64,000 nucleotides of DNA from Pseudomonas sp. GL-B-19 (GCF_019956415.1 NZ_JAHBDK010000017.1:62001-126000), one strand, 5' to 3'. Shown: positions 9,521 through 19,563, numbered from the stretch's first letter. A program made the numbers and translations. Notes: generated by a model from the letters alone, not told the origin.

Positions 9521-10087
9521 TCAGGTCCGCGGCAGGGTTACGCCACGCTGGCCCTGATACTTGCCGCCACGGTCCTTGTAAGACACTTCACATTCTTCGT
9601 CAGACTCAAGGAACAGCATCTGTGCCACGCCTTCGTTGGCGTAGATTTTCGCCGGCAGATTGGTGGTGTTGGAAAACTCCAGGGTCACGTGACCTTCCCA
9701 CTCAGGCTCGAGCGGCGTGACGTTGACGATAATGCCGCAGCGCGCGTAAGTGCTTTTACCCAGACAGATGGTCAATACATTGCGCGGAATACGGAAGTAC
9801 TCGACGGTGCTGGCCAGGGCGAAAGAGTTTGGCGGGATGATGCACACGTCGCTGTGGATGTCGACGAAACTGCCGGCATCGAAGTTTTTCGGGTCGACGA
9901 TGGCCGAATTGATGTTGGTGAACACCTTGAAATGATTAGTGCAACGTACATCGTAGCCGTAGCTCGACACGCCATAGGAGATCACACGGCTATCGTCGCT
10001 GCCACGCACCTGGCGCTCAACGAAGGGTTCGATCATGCCGTGCTCTTGCGCCATGCGGCGAATCCACTTGTCCGATTTGATGCTCAT
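9521..10087 (-). CDS. dcd: dCTP deaminase
   Basis: A 188-residue dCTP deaminase, which converts dCTP to dUTP in dTMP synthesis. The sequence has the whole family pattern: SSYGYDVR near residues 41-48, the trimer core GKSTYARCG near 111-119, and the active-site stretch [19 protein letters not shown] near 136-153, where the catalytic Glu lies. Length is typical. It is transcribed away from the cold-shock gene. Cytosolic and housekeeping. Confidence 0.95.
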   Translation of the reverse strand: MSIKSDKWIRRMAQEHGMIEPFVERQVRGSDDSRVISYGVSSYGYDVRCTNHFKVFTNINSAIVDPKNFDAGSFVDIHSDVCIIPPNSFALASTVEYFRIPRNVLTICLGKSTYARCGIIVNVTPLEPEWEGHVTLEFSNTTNLPAKIYANEGVAQMLFLESDEECEVSYKDRGGKYQGQRGVTLPRT

Positions 10088-10441
10088 GGCGGGTGTCCTG
10101 AATAGCGAGGTGGAAAAATTCTGTCCGGCATCTTACCGGGCGCGCGCTCCGGGTTCAAAGTCTGGGGCGCAATTCTCGCGGATCCCCCCTGAATTCAGGG
10201 CCTTTCCCCAAATTCGATAGACCGTCAGTCCTGAATTCAGAGAAACCTTCGCAAGAAGCATTGGCACGTTCGGGAAAAAGGGTTAAGGTGGCGCCACTGT
10301 GCTGCTTGTGTCACTGAGAATCTCTACACGATATGTTGAATTTCGATCCAACCATCTACAAGAATTTTTCCTGCTCTTTGCACTCAGTCTCGGCCAGGGT
10401 TCTTCCTGAGTCGCAGTTATCTTTGTTCAAGGAGTTACACC
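10088..10441. promoter_or_regulatory. Intergenic region between dcd and the cold-shock gene, with two EcoRI-like palindromes
   Basis: This gap holds the divergent promoters. A perfect 14-base palindrome, CCCTGAATTCAGGG, lies at 10187-10200 and its 10-base core CTGAATTCAG recurs at 10231-10240, so the two are about four helical turns apart. The last part before the ATG at 10442 is probably a long 5' untranslated leader, as is usual in cspA-type genes, with GGAG eight bases before the ATG. No open frame of interest is seen. Confidence 0.5.
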
Positions 10442-10651
10442 ATGTCTAATCGCCAAACCGGTACCGTTAAGTGGTTCAACGATGAAAAAGGCTTCGGCTT
10501 CATCACTCCACAATCCGGTGACGACCTGTTCGTTCACTTCAAAGCTATCCAATCCGACGGCTTCAAAAGCCTGAAAGAAGGCCAACAGGTTTCTTTCATC
10601 GCTACCCGCGGTCAGAAAGGCATGCAAGCTGAAGAAGTTCAAGTTATCTAA
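10442..10651 (+). CDS. capB: Cold-shock-domain protein (CspA/CapB type)
   Basis: A 69-residue single cold-shock domain that binds single-stranded RNA or DNA and acts as an RNA chaperone. RNP1 KGFGFI is at residues 16-21 and RNP2 DLFVHF at residues 28-33. The length and sequence match the CapB/CspA protein of Pseudomonas. A strong rho-independent terminator follows directly, so it is a single-gene unit with a long leader. Confidence 0.93.
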   Translation: MSNRQTGTVKWFNDEKGFGFITPQSGDDLFVHFKAIQSDGFKSLKEGQQVSFIATRGQKGMQAEEVQVI

Positions 10652-10668
10652 CTTGTACTTGCTTTAGT

Positions 10669-10701
10669 AAAAAGCCCCGCCCTTAAAAGCGGGGCTTTTT
10701 T
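10669..10701 (+). terminator. Terminator of the cold-shock gene
   Basis: GC-rich stem AAGCCCCGC/GCGGGGCTT with a short CTTAAAA-type loop and a run of six T residues. Confidence 0.92.
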
Positions 10702-10783
10702 GTGCCTGAATGTTTTGTATCGCCCCATCTCAGCTTCACCTCTATATGATTCGCGCCCTGGAAAATCACATGGAAGAAGCAGG

Positions 10784-12226
10784 ATGCAATTCATCTCTTG
10801 GAAGTCAATCAGCTCCGCGCTGCTCGTACTGACGCAGCCACTCACAACCTACGCTGAAACACCCCCCGACCACCCAACAGTGATCGTCGGCATGAACCCT
10901 CGCGCAACCTATTTGGCGAAGGGTCCCGAGGTCAATGGTCACGCCGCAATTCAGCTTAGAGCTGCAGCGCTCCTGACGCTTTCAACTCCTCACGCTTGCG
11001 GGAGTAATGAGATCTACCTCACTCCGGAGTCCGCAGGCATCCCAGACGAGTCGTTTCGTCGCGCCCTCGACGAAGTCCAGGAACTGATTGACCAAAAAAT
11101 TCCACTCTTGATAACGCTTTCGGCTTGCGAACGTAAACGAGCGTTTTTTGAGAAAGTGCGCCCCTGCACTCCAGAAGAGTGCGGCGAACTGATGACACCT
11201 TTGGTCAATGGCAAGCTCTATCTCGACGAGCATTTTGCGCCGATCGGCAAAGGCCAAGCGTCCTTCTATTTGAAGATGCCAATGCCCTACGACACTGACC
11301 TTAAGGCATGGAAAGCGGAAATTTTCTACATCGACACCCAAACTCTACGTCGCGACTATTTCGTCAACGCCGAGGATTTTGTTTCAGGCAGTCCCGTCTT
11401 CATCTCCAAAGCGTACTACCCAAGCGGAAAACTCCGTCGGGTCCAGCAGAACGATGCAAATGGCTTGCGCCAAGGCGAAGCCATTACACAATCCGAAAAC
11501 GGTATCGTCATCAAGCGTGAAAACTATCTGAACAACAAACTGGAAGGCTCGCAGACTATTTATCACGACAATGGCAAGATCGCAGAGTCGTACAACTGGT
11601 ACCAAGGCAAGCGGGTGGATGGCGAATACCCGGAATACGACGAAAACGGAGCACTGATCGGCAGCACCAATTACAAAAATGATGTCTGGGACGGCCCCGC
11701 CTTCAGCTACTACCCTAGCGGGAAGCTGAAAAGTCGAACAATTTTCGTCTCAGGCAAAGCTCAAGGGCCAAGCCCTAGGTACTTTGAAAACGGCGCCATC
11801 GAAACCACCCGAGACTATCTGGACGGCGGCCCTGACGGTTGGCTGATTGACTATTTCATCAGTGGAAAAACCAAAGAAAAGGCGTTTTATCAGAATGGAA
11901 CTCGGCGTAGCTATGCCCGCTGGAACGAGCAAGGTATACAAACGTTTCAATGGCAACGGGACGAAAAAAATAGAAAACAGGGCGACTTCAAGGAATGGTT
12001 CAGCGATGGCCAATTAAGGGACCATAAAATCTATAAGGACGACAAATTAGAAGGACTCGCCCTCACCTGGCACGATAACGGCCAGCTAGCATCATCCTCG
12101 CCCTATTCGGACGGAAACCCTCACGGCCTGAGTCAATATTGGAAAAGAGACGGAAGTCTTAGCTCTGAATGTCGGTACGAGGCCGGAGTTCGCCAAGGGA
12201 AATGCACCTACCCGGGCAGAAGCTGA
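10784..12226 (+). CDS. Exported YwqK/MORN-like repeat protein
   Basis: A 480-residue protein taken from the ATG before a clear signal peptide (MQFISWKSISSALLVL..., cut near TYAET). From about residue 205 on it is made of some ten repeats of about 22-24 residues with a Y-x-x-G-K-L or N-G-x-L turn (YYPSGKLRR, YHDNGKIAE, YYPSGKLKS, YFENGAIET, WFSDGQLRD, WHDNGQLAS). These are the repeats of the family annotated as YwqK toxin-system antitoxins. The coding sequence is more A/T-rich than its neighbours and uses rarer codons, which suggests later arrival. No toxin gene adjoins it. A longer frame from 10700 exists but would precede the signal peptide. Confidence 0.75.
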   Translation: MQFISWKSISSALLVLTQPLTTYAETPPDHPTVIVGMNPRATYLAKGPEVNGHAAIQLRAAALLTLSTPHACGSNEIYLTPESAGIPDESFRRALDEVQELIDQKIPLLITLSACERKRAFFEKVRPCTPEECGELMTPLVNGKLYLDEHFAPIGKGQASFYLKMPMPYDTDLKAWKAEIFYIDTQTLRRDYFVNAEDFVSGSPVFISKAYYPSGKLRRVQQNDANGLRQGEAITQSENGIVIKRENYLNNKLEGSQTIYHDNGKIAESYNWYQGKRVDGEYPEYDENGALIGSTNYKNDVWDGPAFSYYPSGKLKSRTIFVSGKAQGPSPRYFENGAIETTRDYLDGGPDGWLIDYFISGKTKEKAFYQNGTRRSYARWNEQGIQTFQWQRDEKNRKQGDFKEWFSDGQLRDHKIYKDDKLEGLALTWHDNGQLASSSPYSDGNPHGLSQYWKRDGSLSSECRYEAGVRQGKCTYPGRS

Positions 12227-12282
12227 TAATCCGCTCACTCCAAACATTGAAAAACGCAGAACGGATTGACTACCGATCCAAG

Positions 12283-12316
12283 AAAAAGCCCCGCAACCTG
12301 ATTGGTTCGGGGCTTC
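12283..12316 (-). terminator. Terminator between the convergent repeat-protein and DUF481 genes
   Basis: The stem AAGCCCCG/CGGGGCTT flanks CAACCTGATTGGTT. Read on the minus strand it ends in five T residues, so it serves mainly the DUF481 gene; it may work in both directions. Confidence 0.8.
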
Positions 12317-12335
12317 AATGCAAGCGATACAGTTC

Positions 12336-13343
12336 TTACCAGGCCACGCCAAACCCTGCGGTGTAGCGGGTCTGATCCAAATCAGCGTCTTCGGTACCGC
12401 TGACGACGTCGCGCTCGGCCTTCAGGTTAAGCGACGCCCATTCGGTCACCTTGTAGCGCAAACCCATTTCAGTATCGAGTGCGTAATTGGCCACGTCTGA
12501 CAACGGCTTGCCCACTTCACCATTGGTGAAGAACTCCACCTTCTTGCCAATCAGATAGCGGTTGTAATCCCACGTCATCGCCAAGGCATAGAAGTTGTCC
12601 TTGTTGCCGTCCGTGAACTCATAGTCCGTACGATTGACCAGCGAGCCCAGGGAGAATGCGCCCAATTCGTCGTCCCAGAACTGGTAACCCGGACCGGTAC
12701 CCAAGGTGCGCTGACGGGAAAGGTTTTCGACTTTGTCGCGCTTATAGACTGCCCGGCCTTGCCAGAACCATTTCTCGGTCAAGAAGCGGTCGAGCGAGTA
12801 TTCAGCCCGCCAGTTGTCAGTCGTAACGACGCCATCCTGGAATTCGCGGTTGTACTCGCCTTCCGCTGTGTGCCGCCATTTACCATGGCGCGCAGTCGTC
12901 TTGAAGTTGATGCCGTAGTCATCTGTATCGTTTTCCGCCCGCTGGTAATCCAGCGCTGCGTCGATGTTCCCCTTCCACACCAGATCTTCGACCACCGGCT
13001 TGGGCTTTAGAATCTGCTGAATACTGGCCAGTTCCACCGTCTTGGGAGCCTCGCCATTTTCCAGCGTCACCTTGCCGTCGCCGGCAGCATGCAGTGACTT
13101 GGCCTTCTCGCCCGTGTACGCATCCTGCTTGACCAGCAACTCCTGATCGCTTTCCAGGGTTTTGACCTGTTTCCAGTCGATCGGGACCGCGCCGGCGTAC
13201 TCCGTCTGGATCACCAATTTGCCGCCATCGAACAACGTGATCTTGCCGCTCAACTTGTCACCGTTCTTCAACCAGACGGTATCGGCGAGCAAGGGTGTGG
13301 CAGCACTCAGGACTGCGAGGCAAAGCAGGGTTCTGGACAACAT
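12336..13343 (-). CDS. DUF481 outer-membrane-type protein (YdiY-like)
   Basis: A 335-residue protein with a signal peptide (MLSRTLLCLAVL..., cut near LLADT). Residues 25-110 form an RNA-Sm-like N-terminal part (VWLKNGDKLSGKITL), and from about residue 120 on there are alternating, aromatic-rich strands of the DUF481 family, ending in an aromatic residue (GFGVAW), as outer-membrane beta-barrels do. It probably sits in the outer membrane with unknown function. The ATG at 13343 is taken; a TTG six codons upstream is possible. Single gene with its own terminator. Confidence 0.82.
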   Translation of the reverse strand: MLSRTLLCLAVLSAATPLLADTVWLKNGDKLSGKITLFDGGKLVIQTEYAGAVPIDWKQVKTLESDQELLVKQDAYTGEKAKSLHAAGDGKVTLENGEAPKTVELASIQQILKPKPVVEDLVWKGNIDAALDYQRAENDTDDYGINFKTTARHGKWRHTAEGEYNREFQDGVVTTDNWRAEYSLDRFLTEKWFWQGRAVYKRDKVENLSRQRTLGTGPGYQFWDDELGAFSLGSLVNRTDYEFTDGNKDNFYALAMTWDYNRYLIGKKVEFFTNGEVGKPLSDVANYALDTEMGLRYKVTEWASLNLKAERDVVSGTEDADLDQTRYTAGFGVAW

Positions 13344-13507
13344 AAGCAAAAACAGACTCAAGTTTGCGATAAAAAGTCGGCATTATCCTCTGGAATAAGA
13401 CCCTAGCAAGGACTGACTCGACTATTTCTATTGAGTTCATTTCTCAAACAGTGATCCGGGATTTACTCTACAAACGGCAATGCGACCTTTTTTCAGGAAT
13501 TGCGGAC

Positions 13508-13861
13508 GTGACCGAACCAACCTCTGAATCCGACAATGCGGCGCAAATCCGACGCACGGCGCTCTACCTGACCCTGGCCCAAGTGCCTGAAGGCAAAGTG
13601 GTGAGCTATGGTCAACTCGCGGAGCTGGCCGGACTCGGTCGCGCTGCCCGCTGGGTCGGACGCACGTTGAGCCAATTGCCGGGCGACACCAAACTGCCCT
13701 GGCATCGGGTTCTCGGTGCCGGCGGTCGGATCAGCCTGCCTGTGGGCAGCCCTTCGGGGGATGAGCAGCGCGCGCGATTGCGCTCGGAAGGTGTCAGCAT
13801 CCAGAATAATCGTGTTGATATTCAGCGCCATGGCTGGCGCCCGGTAGAGCACAGCGGTTAG
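13508..13861 (+). CDS. Alkyltransferase-like (ATL) MGMT-family DNA-binding protein
   Basis: A 117-residue protein of the O6-methylguanine-DNA methyltransferase family in which the active Cys of the PCHRV motif is Trp (PWHRVLGAGG). This is the hallmark of ATL proteins, which bind alkylguanine lesions without removing them and hand them to nucleotide excision repair. The helix-turn-helix part VSYGQLAELAG and the flipping-Arg region GRAARWVG precede it. A GTG start at 13508 with AGGAA eight bases upstream is preferred; a longer GTG start at 13451 is possible. The N-terminal domain of full methyltransferases is missing, as is normal for ATLs. Confidence 0.88.
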   Translation: MTEPTSESDNAAQIRRTALYLTLAQVPEGKVVSYGQLAELAGLGRAARWVGRTLSQLPGDTKLPWHRVLGAGGRISLPVGSPSGDEQRARLRSEGVSIQNNRVDIQRHGWRPVEHSG

Positions 13862-13905
13862 AGTGCGCGCTTTGTTTCCGTAATTCTTGAGGCAGACTCC
13901 AGCCC

Positions 13906-15489
13906 ATGCCCCGTAAAACCTGGCGCGCCGCGCTCGCCGCCTATGCCAGCCCCTCGACGCTTGTGTTGTTGCTGCTTGGTTTCGCCGCCGGCCTGCCCTA
14001 CATGCTGGTGTTTTCGACGCTTTCCGTCTGGCTTCGCGAGGCAGGTGTAGCTCGCGAAACCATTGGTTATGCAAGTCTCATTGGCTTGGCCTACGCCTTT
14101 AAATGGGTCTGGTCCCCCCTGCTCGATCAATGGCGCCTGCCATTTCTCGGCAAGCTGGGGCGACGACGCTCTTGGCTGGTGCTATCGCAGGCGCTGGTGA
14201 TTCTCGGCCTGGTAGGCATGGGTTTTTGCGACCCACAAAAGCATTTGTCCTGGCTGATCGCCATCGCGGTGGTGGTCGCCTTCGCCTCGGCGACGCAGGA
14301 CATTGCGGTCGACGCCTATCGCCTGGAAATCGCCGAAGACAGTCGCCAGGCGGCACTCGCCGCCAGCTACATGTCGGGTTATCGGATCGCCGCGCTGCTT
14401 GCGACTGCCGGCGCGCTGTTCTTCGCCGAGGGCTTCGGCTCCACCGGTTTCAATTATCAGCATTCGGCCTGGGCGGGTACCTACGTGCTGTTCGGCGCCC
14501 TGATGGTTCCAGCATTGATCACCTCGGTGTTCATGCGCGAACCACCCGTGCCACTGCGCACACAGCTTCAGGCCGGCCGTTACAGCTTTGTGCATCAACT
14601 GGCGTCAGTGTTTGTGCTGATCGTGTTGCTGGTGTCCGTGCCCGCCATGTTCACTCAGCTCTACTACACCGACTTCGCCAGCGTCCTGTTCGAAGGCGTG
14701 AGCCTGCTCGACCTGGTACTCGAAGACCGGGCGCTTCTGCGGGCGATCCTCTACATCACGCTGACCGCCCTGTGCCTGTCGAGCATGGGCCGCCGCGGAC
14801 TGGCGCCGGTGCTGACGCCGGTCAACGACTTCATTCTGCGTTACCGCTGGCAAGCCTTCCTGCTGCTGGGGCTGATCGCCACGTACCGGATGTCCGATAC
14901 GGTCATGGGCGTGATGGCCAACGTGTTCTACATTGACCAGGGTTTCACCAAGGATCAAATCGCCAGCGTCAGCAAAATCTTTGGCTTGATCATGACCCTG
15001 GTCGGCGCCGGCATGGGCGGCCTGCTGATTGTGCGCTTCGGCATTCTGCCGATTCTGCTGATCGGCGGCATTGCGTCGGCCGGCACTAACCTGCTGTTCC
15101 TGATGCTCGCCGACATGGGCGCCAACCTGAACATGCTGATCCTCACCATTTCCCTGGACAACTTCAGCTCGGGCCTGGCGACATCGGCGTTCGTCGCCTA
15201 CCTGTCGAGCCTGACCAACCTCAAGTTTTCCGCCACCCAGTACGCCCTGCTCAGCTCGATCATGCTGCTGCTGCCACGCCTGATCGGCGGCTACTCGGGG
15301 GTCATGGTCGAGAAGTTCGGCTATCACAATTTCTTCTTGATCACCGCCCTGCTCGGCGTTCCGACACTGCTGTTGATCGCCCTCCACTGGTTCCAGGAGA
15401 GCCGTCGCGCAGGTCCGACACCGACGCCAGAGCCCGCTCCGCCCCAAATCGTGGAAGAATCGCAGGAATCATCGCAAAGGGCGGTGTGA
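13906..15489 (+). CDS. ampG: Muropeptide permease of the AmpG family
   Basis: A 527-residue major-facilitator transporter that imports anhydro-muropeptides for cell-wall recycling and so affects AmpC induction. The N-terminus has the AmpG pattern ([12 protein letters not shown], then [10 protein letters not shown] near residues 65-74). Twelve to fourteen hydrophobic segments are visible, with a long inter-domain part, and the cytosolic tail is Pro-rich ([11 protein letters not shown]). It lies upstream of proS in the same direction with about 100 bases between. Pseudomonas may carry a second AmpG-like permease, so its share in recycling cannot be judged here. Confidence 0.88.
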   Translation: MPRKTWRAALAAYASPSTLVLLLLGFAAGLPYMLVFSTLSVWLREAGVARETIGYASLIGLAYAFKWVWSPLLDQWRLPFLGKLGRRRSWLVLSQALVILGLVGMGFCDPQKHLSWLIAIAVVVAFASATQDIAVDAYRLEIAEDSRQAALAASYMSGYRIAALLATAGALFFAEGFGSTGFNYQHSAWAGTYVLFGALMVPALITSVFMREPPVPLRTQLQAGRYSFVHQLASVFVLIVLLVSVPAMFTQLYYTDFASVLFEGVSLLDLVLEDRALLRAILYITLTALCLSSMGRRGLAPVLTPVNDFILRYRWQAFLLLGLIATYRMSDTVMGVMANVFYIDQGFTKDQIASVSKIFGLIMTLVGAGMGGLLIVRFGILPILLIGGIASAGTNLLFLMLADMGANLNMLILTISLDNFSSGLATSAFVAYLSSLTNLKFSATQYALLSSIMLLLPRLIGGYSGVMVEKFGYHNFFLITALLGVPTLLLIALHWFQESRRAGPTPTPEPAPPQIVEESQESSQRAV

Positions 15490-15595
15490 TTCCCGCCCTC
15501 CTGCCACACCACCGACCGCATGCCTGTACGCCAGCGGATCTCGCCCGTACAATGCTCCGTCATTTCTCGTCATCAGCAACCGACAACGGCCAACC

Positions 15596-17311
15596 ATGCG
15601 CACCAGTCAATTTTTGCTCGCCACACAGAAAGAAACGCCTTCCGACGCGGTCGTGATCAGCCATCAGCTGATGCTGCGCGCCGGCATGATCCGCAAACTC
15701 GCCTCGGGCCTCTACACCTGGCTGCCGATGGGCTTGCGAGTGATGCGCAAGGTCGAAGCCGTCGTTCGTGAAGAAATGAACGCCGCGGGCTCTCTTGAAG
15801 TGTTGATGCCGAGCACACAACCGGCTGAGCTGTGGCAGGAATCCGGTCGTTGGGAAGAGTACGGCCCTGAATTGCTGCGCTTCAAGGATCGCCATGGTCG
15901 TGATTTCTGCGCAGGCCCGACCCACGAAGAAGTGATCACCGATCTGATGCGCAACGAGTTGAGCAGCTACAAACAGCTGCCGATCAACCTGTACCAGATC
16001 CAGACCAAATTCCGCGATGAAATCCGCCCACGCTTCGGTTTGATGCGCGGTCGTGAATTCATCATGAAAGACGCCTATTCGTTCCACGCTGACCAGCCTT
16101 CGCTGCAAGTCACCTACGACCGCATGCACCAGGCTTACTGCAACGTGTTCACCCGTCTGGGCCTGAAGTTCCGCCCTGTAGAAGCCGACAACGGCTCCAT
16201 CGGCGGTGCCGGCTCCCACGAGTTCCACGTACTGGCCGAATCCGGCGAAGACGACATCGCCTTCAGCAATGGCTCCGACTACGCCGCGAACATCGAGAAA
16301 GCCGAAGCCGTGCCACGGGAAACTTCCCGCCCAGCACCCGCCGAAGAGCTGCGTCTGGTCGATACACCAGACACCAAAACCATCGCCGCGCTGGTGGAAA
16401 AATTCGATCTGCCGATTGAAAAGACCATCAAGACCCTGATTGTGCGCGCCGAAGAAGCAGGCAAGCTGATTGCCCTGGTCATCCGTGGCGACCACGAGCT
16501 CAACGAAATCAAGGCTGCCCAGCAACCTGGCGTTGCCAGCCCGCTGGTCATGGCCACCGACGCTGAACTGCGCGACGCCATTGGCGCCGGCGCTGGCTCT
16601 CTGGGCCCGTTGAACCTGCCACTGCCGATCATCATCGACCGTTCCGTCGAACTGATGAGCGACTTCGGCATTGGCGCCAACATCGACGACAAACACTACT
16701 TCGGCGTGAACTGGGAGCGTGATCTGCCGGTTCCGACCGTTGCCGACCTGCGTAACGTGGTGGCCGGCGACCCAAGCCCTGATGGCAAGGGCACCTTGGA
16801 AATCAAGCGCGGCATCGAAGTCGGGCACATCTTCCAGCTGGGCAACAAGTACAGCAAAGCGATGAAGTGCGAAGTGCTGGGCGAGAACGGCAAGCCGGTC
16901 ACCCTGGAAATGGGCTGTTACGGCATCGGCGTTTCCCGCGTGGTGGCGGCCGCCATCGAGCAAAACAACGATGCCAACGGGATCATCTGGAGCGACACGC
17001 TTGCGCCGTTCCAGGTTGCGCTGGTGCCACTGCGCTACGAAACCGAACAGGTTCGCGAAGCCACCGACAAGCTCTATGCAGAACTGACTGCAGCCGGCTT
17101 CGAAGTTCTGCTGGACGACCGCGACAAGAAGACCAGCCCGGGCATCAAGTTCGCGGACATGGAGCTGATCGGCATTCCTCACCGGATCGTGGTCAGTGAT
17201 CGTGGCCTTGCCGAAGGCAATCTGGAATACAAGAGCCGCACCGAACCTGAAGCGCAAGCGCTGCCGGTCGCCGACGTGCTGTCTTTCCTCCAGGCCCGTA
17301 TCCGCCGCTGA
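15596..17311 (+). CDS. proS: Prolyl-tRNA synthetase
   Basis: A 571-residue class II aminoacyl-tRNA synthetase of the bacterial type. Motif 2 is in the [17 protein letters not shown] stretch near residues 140-156, and motif 3 in GCYGIGVSR near residues 440-448. Between them, near residues 220-400, lies the YbaK-like editing insertion that clears Ala-tRNA(Pro). The C-terminal anticodon-binding domain carries [10 protein letters not shown] near 505-514. The start ATG at 15596 gives the usual N-terminus ([13 protein letters not shown]). The lipoprotein gene follows after 17 bases and is probably co-transcribed. Confidence 0.96.
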   Translation: MRTSQFLLATQKETPSDAVVISHQLMLRAGMIRKLASGLYTWLPMGLRVMRKVEAVVREEMNAAGSLEVLMPSTQPAELWQESGRWEEYGPELLRFKDRHGRDFCAGPTHEEVITDLMRNELSSYKQLPINLYQIQTKFRDEIRPRFGLMRGREFIMKDAYSFHADQPSLQVTYDRMHQAYCNVFTRLGLKFRPVEADNGSIGGAGSHEFHVLAESGEDDIAFSNGSDYAANIEKAEAVPRETSRPAPAEELRLVDTPDTKTIAALVEKFDLPIEKTIKTLIVRAEEAGKLIALVIRGDHELNEIKAAQQPGVASPLVMATDAELRDAIGAGAGSLGPLNLPLPIIIDRSVELMSDFGIGANIDDKHYFGVNWERDLPVPTVADLRNVVAGDPSPDGKGTLEIKRGIEVGHIFQLGNKYSKAMKCEVLGENGKPVTLEMGCYGIGVSRVVAAAIEQNNDANGIIWSDTLAPFQVALVPLRYETEQVREATDKLYAELTAAGFEVLLDDRDKKTSPGIKFADMELIGIPHRIVVSDRGLAEGNLEYKSRTEPEAQALPVADVLSFLQARIRR

Positions 17312-17328
17312 CACCAGATAGAGAAGTC

Positions 17329-18282
17329 ATGTTCAAGCGAAACACCTTAGGCCTCGGTGGTGCCGCCCTGTGCGGCACCCTGCTGGTCAGCGGCTGCGCC
17401 AATCAGATGTCGCAACGTAGCGAGCACGAGGAACGTGTCGAGCGCAAATTGCTCGATCACAGCCTGCAGATCGATGTCGGTGATCCCAAGGTGCTTGATC
17501 TGCCGCAACGTCGGGTGAAAATCCACGAGCAGAAGACCTTCGAAGTCACCGAATTCGAAGTCACTCGCAACTATGATCGCTACACACCTTACCAACCCTG
17601 GCGGGAGGTCTATGAGATCCCGCTGGGCGCGGTGGCTGTAGTGGCCGGTGTCGGCGCGAACGTGGTCAACGTGTTTACGCTTGGCAACCTGCCGGACAGC
17701 GTGACCAAGGATTGGCTGAGCTACGGTTTCGCCGGGCTCAACCCGTTCATGAACGTGCAGTCTCACGGTCGTGCGCAACAAAACCTGGCCGGCATCGACG
17801 AAGTTCAGCTCGACAAACGCACCGAATACTCGAGCCTGCCATGGAGCGAGCGTCCGGTGGAGGTCAAGGCCGGCAAGGAAACGTTCGAGCTGAGCACCGA
17901 CAAAAACGGCGTTTTGCGGGTGAATCTGCTGGACAGCCCGTTTGCCGAACATGACATCAACCATTTAACCCGCCTGCTGATCAGCGTCGAAGATGGCAAC
18001 GACGATGTGCACACCAACACATCCCTGGAAGTCAGCAGTTCTTTGCGTGGCAAGTTGCTCGAAGCCCACGGGCTGATTTACGACGATCTCGAAGACGACG
18101 AAGTGAGCCAGTGGGTACACCGGGTCAAGCGCCTGTCGGAACTGGGTCTGGAAGAAGAAGCCAGCGAGCTGGAGCAAAGCCTGATCGAACTGACGCGCAA
18201 CGATCCCGAGTTGCAGACCGAATTCCTCAAGTCGTTGACCAAGGATGCCGGGCGCCTGGTTGCGGATCCGGGGCCGAATTAA
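17329..18282 (+). CDS. Hypothetical lipoprotein
   Basis: A 317-residue protein with a lipoprotein signal peptide: positively charged start, hydrophobic core and lipobox LVSGC near residues 20-24. After lipidation it should be anchored to the inner or outer membrane. Short hydrophobic stretches follow near residues 100-120 (GAVAVVAGVGANVV), so a re-entrant part is possible; the C-terminal third is acidic and helical. It follows proS after 17 bases. I do not recognise a domain; P. aeruginosa appears to have a counterpart next to proS. Confidence 0.8.
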   Translation: MFKRNTLGLGGAALCGTLLVSGCANQMSQRSEHEERVERKLLDHSLQIDVGDPKVLDLPQRRVKIHEQKTFEVTEFEVTRNYDRYTPYQPWREVYEIPLGAVAVVAGVGANVVNVFTLGNLPDSVTKDWLSYGFAGLNPFMNVQSHGRAQQNLAGIDEVQLDKRTEYSSLPWSERPVEVKAGKETFELSTDKNGVLRVNLLDSPFAEHDINHLTRLLISVEDGNDDVHTNTSLEVSSSLRGKLLEAHGLIYDDLEDDEVSQWVHRVKRLSELGLEEEASELEQSLIELTRNDPELQTEFLKSLTKDAGRLVADPGPN

Positions 18283-18299
18283 AAGCTAAAGCTAAAAGC

Positions 18300-18402
18300 T
18301 TCGCGAGCAGGCTCGCTCCCACATTAGTCCGCGTTCGTCTGAACAACTCGGTCAACTGTGGGAGCGACGGTGCGACGATTCGACCTGCTCGCGAAGGCGG
18401 CC
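18300..18402. repeat. REP/BIME inverted pair, one arm rearranged
   Basis: One arm is the normal TCGCGAGCAGGCTCGCTCCCACA. The facing arm reads GTGGGAGCGACGGTGCGACG... and then CTGCTCGCGAAGG, so about ten bases have been inserted or recombined within the palindrome. It fills the gap between the lipoprotein gene and dinB. Confidence 0.75.
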
Positions 18403-18433
18403 TGACATTCACTTCAACATTAAGATCTGCCCA

Positions 18434-19495
18434 CTACCGCTCAAACAACTCCATCTGCTCAAACCCGCCCCGCAAATCCTCAAGCCTTACCCCAACCCCC
18501 AGCAACCGCACCGGTTTCCCGCCGCGATTGAACGCCTGGGTCAGCAGCAACTGATAACTCCCCAAATCCCGCCCTGCCCCGGCCTGCTCCAGTGTGGTCT
18601 GGGTAAAGTCATGGAATTTCACTTTGACGAACGGCTTGCCCGGCCGATAGCTGCTGTCGATTCGCGCCATGCGGCCCGCAAGGGTTTCCAGCAGCTCAGG
18701 CAATTTATCCAGACAGCTCACCAGATCCGGCAAGTCCACGTCGTAGGTGTTTTCAACACTGATCGACTGCCGACGACTGTCGTTGTGGACCAAACGCTCA
18801 TCGATCCCACGGGCCAGGCTCCAGAGTCGTTCGCCGAAACTGCCGAATTCGCGCACCAGCGCCAATTTGTCCCACTCGCGCAAATGCGAGCAATCAACAA
18901 TGCCGAGTCTGCCCAGTTTGTCGGCAGTGACTTTGCCTACACCGTGCAACTTGCTCACTGGCAAGCCGCTGACAAAGTCTTCCACTTGATCCGGGGTGAT
19001 GACGAACAAGCCATTGGGCTTTTTCCAGTCACTGGCGATCTTGGCCAGAAACTTGTTCGGCGCCACACCGGCCGACACGGTGATGTGCAACTGATTGGAC
19101 ACTCGCCGACGGATGTCCTGGGCGATACGCGTAGCACTGCCGCCGAAATGCGCGCTGTCCGATACGTCGAGGTAGGCCTCATCGAGGGACAGCGGTTCGA
19201 TCATGTCGGTGTAATCGCGAAAGATCGTGTGAATTTCCTTCGAGGCTTCTCTATAAGCCTCCATGCGCGGCTTGACGATGGTCAGGTCCGGGCACAGCTT
19301 CAACGCATGCCCGGAAGACATGGCCGAACGTACGCCATAGGCCCGCGCTTCATAGTTACAGGTTGCGATCACCCCCCGTCGATCCGCCGAACCACCCACT
19401 GCCAACGGTTTACCGGCCAGGCGCGGGTCGTCACGCATCTCGATGGCGGCGTAGAAGCAGTCACAGTCGACGTGGATGATTTTTCGCTGGGTCAT
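18434..19495 (-). CDS. dinB: DNA polymerase IV
   Basis: A 353-residue Y-family translesion polymerase. Catalytic residues stand in VDCDCFYAA (residues 9-17) and SLDEAYLD (about residues 102-109). The helix-hairpin-helix region VSKLHGVGKVTADKLG is near residues 175-190, and the little finger domain follows. It lets replication pass damaged bases at the price of mutation. A LexA box upstream shows SOS control. A beta-clamp binding tail (QMELFER) ends the protein. Confidence 0.95.
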   Translation of the reverse strand: MTQRKIIHVDCDCFYAAIEMRDDPRLAGKPLAVGGSADRRGVIATCNYEARAYGVRSAMSSGHALKLCPDLTIVKPRMEAYREASKEIHTIFRDYTDMIEPLSLDEAYLDVSDSAHFGGSATRIAQDIRRRVSNQLHITVSAGVAPNKFLAKIASDWKKPNGLFVITPDQVEDFVSGLPVSKLHGVGKVTADKLGRLGIVDCSHLREWDKLALVREFGSFGERLWSLARGIDERLVHNDSRRQSISVENTYDVDLPDLVSCLDKLPELLETLAGRMARIDSSYRPGKPFVKVKFHDFTQTTLEQAGAGRDLGSYQLLLTQAFNRGGKPVRLLGVGVRLEDLRGGFEQMELFER

Positions 19496-19563
19496 ATAAA
19501 AGCGCAGTTCGAGACGAAGAAAAGGAGCGTTGGCGAGTCAGATAGGCAGTATCTCACCGACAC

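Noticed and set aside
13341..13361. TTG start for the DUF481 gene
   Set aside because: The ATG at 13343 gives a normal signal peptide, and the TTG has no ribosome site.
15560..17314. Open frame of nearly 600 codons opposite proS
   Set aside because: Same effect; proS is certain on the plus strand and the antisense protein has no domain.
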